Of a DNA stretch of 64,000 nt, positions 37,101 through 44,763 are shown one piece after another (position 1 is the first letter of the stretch; each line of letters starts with the position of its first letter). The position numbers and the translations under genes were made by a program. The DNA comes from Linyphia triangularis (Eukaryota > Arthropoda > Arachnida > Araneae > Linyphiidae): NCBI GenBank assembly GCA_963978545.1, contig CAXBTE010000056.1:1-64000 (forward strand), in the 5' to 3' direction. The notes under the pieces were generated by a model. It had not been told where the DNA came from. It worked only from the letters and a program-made list of their open reading frames with translations, and searched no databases.

Positions 37101-40100
37101 AGTATGATGACCCGATATCTTTTAGAAATTTTTTCCTGAAGTGCGGGCCTAGCGCATCACTTATCAGATATCGTGCCTTTGTTGGATTTAACGAAAATTC
37201 TTCGGGAACAGCCCCAAGAGTGGGAAACATCGCTCGAAAAACAAGAGCTATATCCCGAGACAAATTTGTTGGAATATCACCCGAAACCATTTTCAAACAC
37301 CAAATCAGTTCTGTTGTATAGGCCGAGTCTTTCACACTATAGAGATGAATACTAAGGGCTAACGCTTTATCATTAGTTGATAATTGCAGCTGGTTTGCAT
37401 CCAGTTTTTGTTGACATATCTTCTTATGCCTTTCCGTTTCAAAATGCTGACGTATGTAATAAAAACCTTTAGATGTTGAAATAAGGTTCTCACAAAAATG
37501 CCAAAACAAGCCATCATCCGCAATCCCAAAACAAGACGTCACCGCAATCCCATTAGACGATGAGTTTCCTCCCTCTAGCGGAAACTATTCCAACCGAAAA
37601 TTTGAGAATTTGACACAATAAAACAACTTTTAAGCATTTTGGACGAAATAGGAAAAAAAGGGACATTTTTCGTAAAAAGGGTACTTTTAGGGACTTTTTT
37701 TAAAAAAGGGACTTTTAGGAAAAAAAGGGACCAGTTGCAAGGCCTGCAATAGTGATGCAGCTCGTAATCAATTTAGTTCTGTAATTCAAGTGGACAATTT
37801 GCTTGTGAAAGATGATACTTATGGTGTTGGAACCAAATTCACAGAAAAAAGTACTTTTATTAATAGCCATTTTTATTTTGAACAATGAATGTGTTTGTTG
37901 TAAGGTTATTAGAGAATGTATACACAGAAATATCTTGAAGGAACTTCCAAACATGTTATTTCGCCTTTCCTCAATAGCTATTTCAATTGTTTACTATTGT
38001 TTCACTGTCAATAAGTTCCTTGTTTGCAAAACCATATCAACACTATTCGCAAACCATAAAATGACTGTCATCAAAAAACAAAAATATACATTTTCAAATT
38101 TGCTATAAGAATTATGCTTATCACTGATTGTAATGCTGTAAGTGAAAGAAGTTGCCAAAATTGTGTTAATCAGAATAAATAAAAGATAATTCGATATGAA
38201 TGCATACATTTATTATGCAATGTGGTTCAATCAATTCAACGTTGTGTTTCGGGATGATGACTCCAGAGACTTTATGGAAATCAAACACTATGTAAACAAA
38301 TAGTTTGTGTGAAGTGTTTGTTCGATTCATCATTTTTATATGGACGCCTTGTAATTTTCTACTTTATTATAAAGTTATTTCTCTGTAAACATTTTCTGAT
38401 CTGAATGTGCAAAATCGGTATTCTTCCGTTAGCCAGGTATGATTACTCACCAAGCCTTAAATTCATGCGCTATTAAATGTTTACATGTTTAAACAACGTA
38501 TCACCAAGCCTCTGCTATAGCATCCCTATAACAGTTCGTTATAGGAATTATAAATGATTTGAAGGTTTTTAGTTCTGCAATTGTACAGATAAATGCTATT
38601 TTTCACAACATTTTTTATTTACAGTGTTATACTTTAATTTTATTATTTATATTTTAACTTAATTTAGTACTGTTTTGTTAGATGGGTACCAGATAAAAAC
38701 TGCCCAATTGTAGACTTAACTAATCCAAACTAACGACCTTCAAATAATTTATACTTAATATATTTAAAATTGGCGATACATTTACGTGTCATTTAACTGT
38801 TAGGCTTGGCGCCAACTGGTAAATGCCTAACGGAAGAATACCCTTAATTTATATTTTGACTTAATTTTATGATTATTAATGTTTTAATTTTCTTTTAGTT
38901 ACCCTGTTTTTTATTTTTGCTATTTTTCTTATCGTTAAATGAAAAAAATCGTTAAATGCCTTATACTACATCTGTTCCACTTTTTCTTAAATGTAAACTT
39001 TTATGTCTTTCAACGGGTCCCCATCAGCACGGGGCCACACTGCTAGCTATATTATCAAAAAGCCACCATTGAAGGCATTTCTTATCTTCCCTGCAAAATC
39101 ATTTGAAGTTCTATTGAGCATATGATGTACATATCTTTTGTATTTGAACTAATTAAACTATTTGTGTAGTGTATTGATATTTGTTTTCTTGCATATTTTG
39201 AGTGTTGCTATACTGGAATAACTTGTTACTTGATGAATTTTAATAAAATATTCTTAGCTATACAATTTGTTGTTTTACTACTTTTATTTAAATCTGTTTA
39301 GTAAATATATTAAAAAATGCACATCCTTGTTTAAAATTACAAATTGGTTTTATTTTTCAAACTAATTCTTTGATGGGAATTCTGCAATTTAACTTATGAT
39401 TTAATGTATGTTTTCTTGTAAACTTTGAGTGTTGTTATACTGGAATAACTTTTGTTACTTGATGAATTTTAATAAAACATTCTTAACTGTACAATTTGTT
39501 GTTTTAATACTTTTATTTCAATCTGTTTAGTAAATATATATATGTATAGAAATGCATATCCTTGTTAAAAATTACAAATTGATTTTATTTTTCAAACTAA
39601 TACTTTGAAATGAGTTCTGCAATTTACCTTATGATTTAAAATAAAAGGAGTTAATGTTGAATTAAATGGGAGTCTTGTAGTACGGAAATAAGAAAAATAA
39701 AGTGAAATAATCGCCCTATAATGACAAATAATAAAATGTATATAAAATAAACCTATATAATAAACAAAACAAAAAAGCGTCATTAATTGCCATTCAGGTG
39801 ACCATTTGGGTGACGTCAATAATAGGGCATTAAAAGCGTCATCTAAACAGCGGCATAGTGATTCGGGCGTCATTGAATCACGTCATTTTAACGCCGTTAA
39901 TGACGTCCAGATGACGTTTCCAAAATGGACAAAGTGACGAATTTTATGACCTTCAGATGACGTGATTTATCACGTCATGCTACTACTTGGGAAGTAACTA
40001 GTAACAAATAGCATAAAAAATAGCATAAAAAATAGCAGAGCTTGCCAGAAGATCAAAGGGTACTCGGTTTTACATCTAATCCAGAAGTTAATTAAAGATT

Positions 40101-43100
40101 TCTCTTTAAAATAATCTTTCATGGAACTATCTTCTGTAAGATCGATAAAACTTTCTTTTAGTTCACCTGAAACCACCGTACCACCTGAAACGTTCCCGCG
40201 TACCACCGGTTGGGAACCCCTGGTCTATGACATAAACATATAAATTAAATCAATACAGGAGATGTAGTATCAATAAAATCAGACAATATAGTTGTAATTT
40301 AATACCAAATTTGACTTACTACATCTACTTGCACAAGAAGTACTCGTAAGCTGTAGGCTTTTCCTAATGCTTTAAGTCTGTCATGTATGTAATTTGGGAA
40401 CAAATTGTGGTACCTAAGGCTAAAAGAAAAACAATTTGATATCAGGGATTTATATTTCATTTTAAGGACATAACTAGTTTGTTAATTTTACTGTTATAGT
40501 AAATATGAAACATGCATCAGTGAAAACTAAATAGGATTAAACATTACAGCAGAACATTTCTAAAAAGCCATCAGTGATTTCACAGAGGAACAAGTAATAT
40601 TTATGTAATTAAAAGAAAGAGAACTACTGCATCAAAACATAATTAAAAATATTCAATAGTTCTATTATTTGTGACTTTCAAAATATCCTCTAACTTTTTA
40701 GTATTTATACTTTGAGTTGGATACTAAGCAAATTTGTATAGCTGTTACATATAAAGCAACAGTTAATAAATAAAACCTTTAGTAACAGTTATTATCTTAA
40801 GAATTGAGTAATATTGAAGAATATGCATAGTTATGAAAATTCATTACTGTCTTAAAGACAAAGCAAACAAATACTAAACTATTTTATTTAGCATAAATAG
40901 TGACCAATTCGTAACTGTAACAATATAGCACTGAAGTATAACAGTGAAGAGGAAGTCCTTGTAAGGATCCTTCCCTATACTCGCTGTGTTACAATTTTTT
41001 TAGCCCAGTGCAGTTAGAAACAACTTTGTATAAAACCTTGACATTCGATGAGTAGGTACGAAAATGATAACTTAATGAATGACATAAATTAAAATCTTGA
41101 AATTATCGTCTAATATATTTTGTTTTATGTATGAAATCTTTACTTCAATGCTCCACCTGGTTTTGCCTTTTCAAATGAAAATTTACTATAAACAAAAATC
41201 AAAATATTCATTTATCATAGATAGACATAAAATGAAAAAAATTTATGTCATTTCATTACAGGATTTTTTTCGAACCTACTCACCAAATTTTAAGGTTTGA
41301 TGCAAAGTAATTTCTAAATGCACTGGGCTAGAAGATTGCAACATAGCAAGTATAGGGAATGATACTTACTAGGACTTTTTCTGATATTGAAGAAACTCAA
41401 CTAACCTTAGAAATAGTGCGCAGGAACTTTTTCCTAAAACATAATCCGGCTCAATTTCGGAGAACTCCCATGGCACATTCCTAATGTGCTTTAAGAGTGG
41501 ATTGCCTCTCTAATGAAATTGAAAGGAAATCCATAAGATATTTCTTCATGAACAAAATTAAGTAAAAATGTAAACGCACATGTTTTTGGTGTTACAATTG
41601 TTGGTAAACACATGCATATATTTGTTAAACAATTAGCATATTACATTTTTATTTGTAAAATATACAAATACGACCAACTATAGGCACAAGGCCCATCAAG
41701 GTTGGTGTAAAAATGTGTTGGACTTGTTATTTTAAATTTCTTCTAGTTAAAGGTGAAAGACTATTAGCATCATATGGGTTATTCTCCCGAAATAGGAAAC
41801 ATGCAAATCACAAAATTATACCACTTTAAAAATAATGACGTGCATTTTTAATAACTTTTCCATGTTCCAGGCTAACTTTTCCATCAGTAACATATTGAAT
41901 TTTTCTATATAAATGTATTTAAAAATATATCAAAGGTCCAAAAGTCATTATCCTGGCTTGTTACAAGAGCCATCTAGGCTATTATAAATGTTAAATAAAG
42001 TAATAATAAAACTAATTTTCCAATAACAACTAATTTAATACATTTATAATAAAGTGTTTTATACAATGGAAAATAATTTTAAAATATTTTGTTATTTTTT
42101 CTTATTAAAAAAATTACTAAAATGCATGTCACTGAACAAAGCATCATTGTCCTTGCACATTGCATTGCATTCAATATTTGCCTTCTTAACTATAGAAGGC
42201 AGATGCATCCTATTTTTTGTGCTTATTTTAAGAACTTTTATGTCTTTAGTAAGCTGTGTGAATAATTAGTTTCAGTTGGCACCAATTTTTTGTGTGTGGA
42301 ATTTTGAAGTTCTATTCCATCCGAGTTATGTTTAATTTGCATAATTTTCCTGGCATCTATAAAAAATACTAAATGTGTAGAATTTTTTTTTTAAATCACT
42401 ATATCGAATACATGATAAAGCCCCCTTTTAGAAAATATATACATTAACTTAAAAACTTTTAATTAGAATGTGTCAGCTTCTAATTTCACCATTGTCTTGG
42501 CATATAAAGAACACAATAATAGCTAACCAGGATAATAATGCTTGTTATTTATTCAAAATATAATTAAAATTGAAATAAGTTTAACAGCATCCCACTACTA
42601 TTGTAAATAAATTTGCAAATTTAATTTTTTTAAAATTTTAATCAGAATTTTTTTCGAACGGCCTCATTTCAAAAGTTGCTGTATTACGAGCACCATTTTC
42701 TTAGCATAGGGATTTTTTAAAATATTTTTTGTGTTGCTGGTATTTTTTTTCTGTTGTATAAAGCCTATATAATAACAAAAAATATACAACATACATTTAT
42801 GATATCCTTTTTAAAAAAATATTTTAATATTGCAAAAAGCTTTGAAAACTAAATAATTTAATTAAGCCCATATTGAAAGGTTTTTTTTAAAGAATTTTTC
42901 ATAAGGGTAAGGCCATGTATTTTTTTGTATGAATTAATAGAAATTATGGAAATATTGCAAAAAATCATTTTTTTCCAGAGGAAAAAGTTTAGCATATCTT
43001 TAGCATCCTTGATGTGAACAATTCCCACATTTTTTTTAAAACAAGTGATATTAGTTTATATTTATAAAGAATTTCTTTCTGATTCCAAATATTAAAAAAA

Positions 43101-44726
43101 AGTTCTGTAAAAAAATTAGTTATTTAAATATTAAGAAAAGTAAATGCCCTAAAAACTTGTTCGATTGCAGTCCGATCAAAACGCTATATTTTAGCTGTGA
43201 TGTCAAAACTGCCTTCCGTTTCTATGGTCATCGTGAGGTATCTGCCAGATAGTAGTGAGTTTTTTAGAAAATTGCCATATCCTGTGCTGACTGGCGCGAT
43301 TTACGTTAAACTTGCAATAACGGTGTCCGCTGCTGCGTTTCAAGCCAAGTTCAGAACATGTGATCTCACATTAGCTTTGAGTCAAATGAGTCATTTTTCA
43401 CAACAAAATAAAACAGCAATTTTAGGTTGCAAAATAAAGAAAAGAAAAAGCGCAGTGAGCAGAAATTTTCGTGTTTATGGCCTTATCGAAACATTTAGAA
43501 TTGAATAAAATAATAATAATAAAATGTGAGAACTGTCCATTGAGCATGGTCTTGTATCCTGTAATCAGTGGTGTAGTATAAAATAAAAAGGTATGGGAAC
43601 GCTATGTCGCGTCGTTACAAACGTATACTTTTGTTTTTTTTCTGTGTGAATGGGGGGTGGAGGGGGGAGTGAAAATTAGAACTAAGAATAAATAACTTTC
43701 TTGATTTTACTTTAATGATCTCAAAACAGATAATGAGCTCCTCAGAATTGAAAAGAAAAACATTTGTGTTTAAACTTTTTTTATTTAAATATCTTTTGAA
43801 AACTATTAAGTAATATAGATTTTTTAAAAATTTGCTTTGCACAACCCATATTAACAGATTTTTTGACACTTTATAAATGGATTAGAAGATATTTTCAAAC
43901 ATACTATTAACACAAATTTTTAAATAGATTTTTTGCAACAATTTTTAAACAGATTATCAATAATTCATTTTAAACAGATAATTTACATGATTTCTTAAAC
44001 AATTTTCAATCAGAAAAAAAATTCCCATAAGAGATCAAATTTCGATTCAGACCTGATGGTTGTGTGGTTAGAGCTCTATCCTTGCATGCCAAGGGTGCCG
44101 CGTACGAATCCCGTACATATAGATTTGCTTAGTACATTCCTGGTTTTTTTTTTCTTCTTATATGATATTGATATTGTCATCAAAATCACTACAATTTAAA
44201 AAATATCGGGGGCAATTTTCCTTCCATTTGCAAAACCATTAGCAATTTTATATTAAGGAAAGTGAAATATATAACCTCAAAGCAAATATGAATACCTTCA
44301 CTTCTTGGAAAAGAACACATTCAATATCATGAGTTTCGGCAGTAGTACTACTTGTAGGTTGCAATGATTTTTTTTTTTTTTTGTCCTAACTTTGATTTTT
44401 CAAAACCTTTTCCCCTCTCCCAATGACAAATATAAAATTTATTATTAAATGGCAGACAGCTTATTTTTTCCGCTGAATTTTGCCCTTTTCTCCACTTTTA
44501 TAAAAATTTAAGCAACTATTAGGGGAATGAAAGAAGCCTCCCATGCACCTTCCTGAGGCCACTCATTTCCATTATTTTTATGTATTGAGTTACAGTAAGC
44601 AGGAGTCTTACAAAATCAATACTGTTTTGAATATATTTTGTGATTTTCATACAACGTATCAGTTTGATTTTCCGAATATCTGGCAAGCCAATAAAATGCA
44701 TAATTCCGTGATTTCAAAACACGTGG

Positions 44727-44763
<37 letters not shown>

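Larger units (their letters stand above)
33490..39991. mobile_element. Unclassified transposon with TGACGT-rich ends, inserted in the hAT remnant
   Basis: Inverted ends begin CCCAAGTAGTAGCATGACGT (33490) and end in the complement at 39991. The hAT reading frame on both sides is restored only if the element and one AA dinucleotide (33488-33489 or 39992-39993) are removed, so its limits and a 2-bp duplication are well supported. Both ends (33490-33780 and about 39780-39991) carry at least six TGACGT/ACGTCA motifs each. Without the insertion at 35270-37746 it is about 4 kb. I see no coding sequence of its own. Subterminal repeats resemble the layout of CACTA elements, but the CCC ends and 2-bp duplication do not let me name a superfamily. 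Confidence 0.8.
33002..40222 (-). mobile_element. hAT transposon remnant (ZBED5-like), split by nested insertions
   Basis: Ends CAGGGGTTCCCAACC (33002) and GGTTGGGAACCCCTG (40208-40222) are perfect inverted repeats of the hAT type, flanked by the 8-bp duplication GTCTATGA (32994-33001 and 40223-40230). Without the 6.5-kb insertion it is only about 717 bp, an internally deleted copy keeping the end of a transposase. It sits in ERCC1 intron 5. Confidence 0.9.

Noticed and set aside
39182..39640. CRISPR-like or satellite array
   Set aside because: Only two long diverged units, eukaryotic context and no spacers.
43197..43508. 103-codon plus-strand ORF as a gene
   Set aside because: No recognisable domain; antisense in an intron and ends in an AAT run; likely part of an old repeat.
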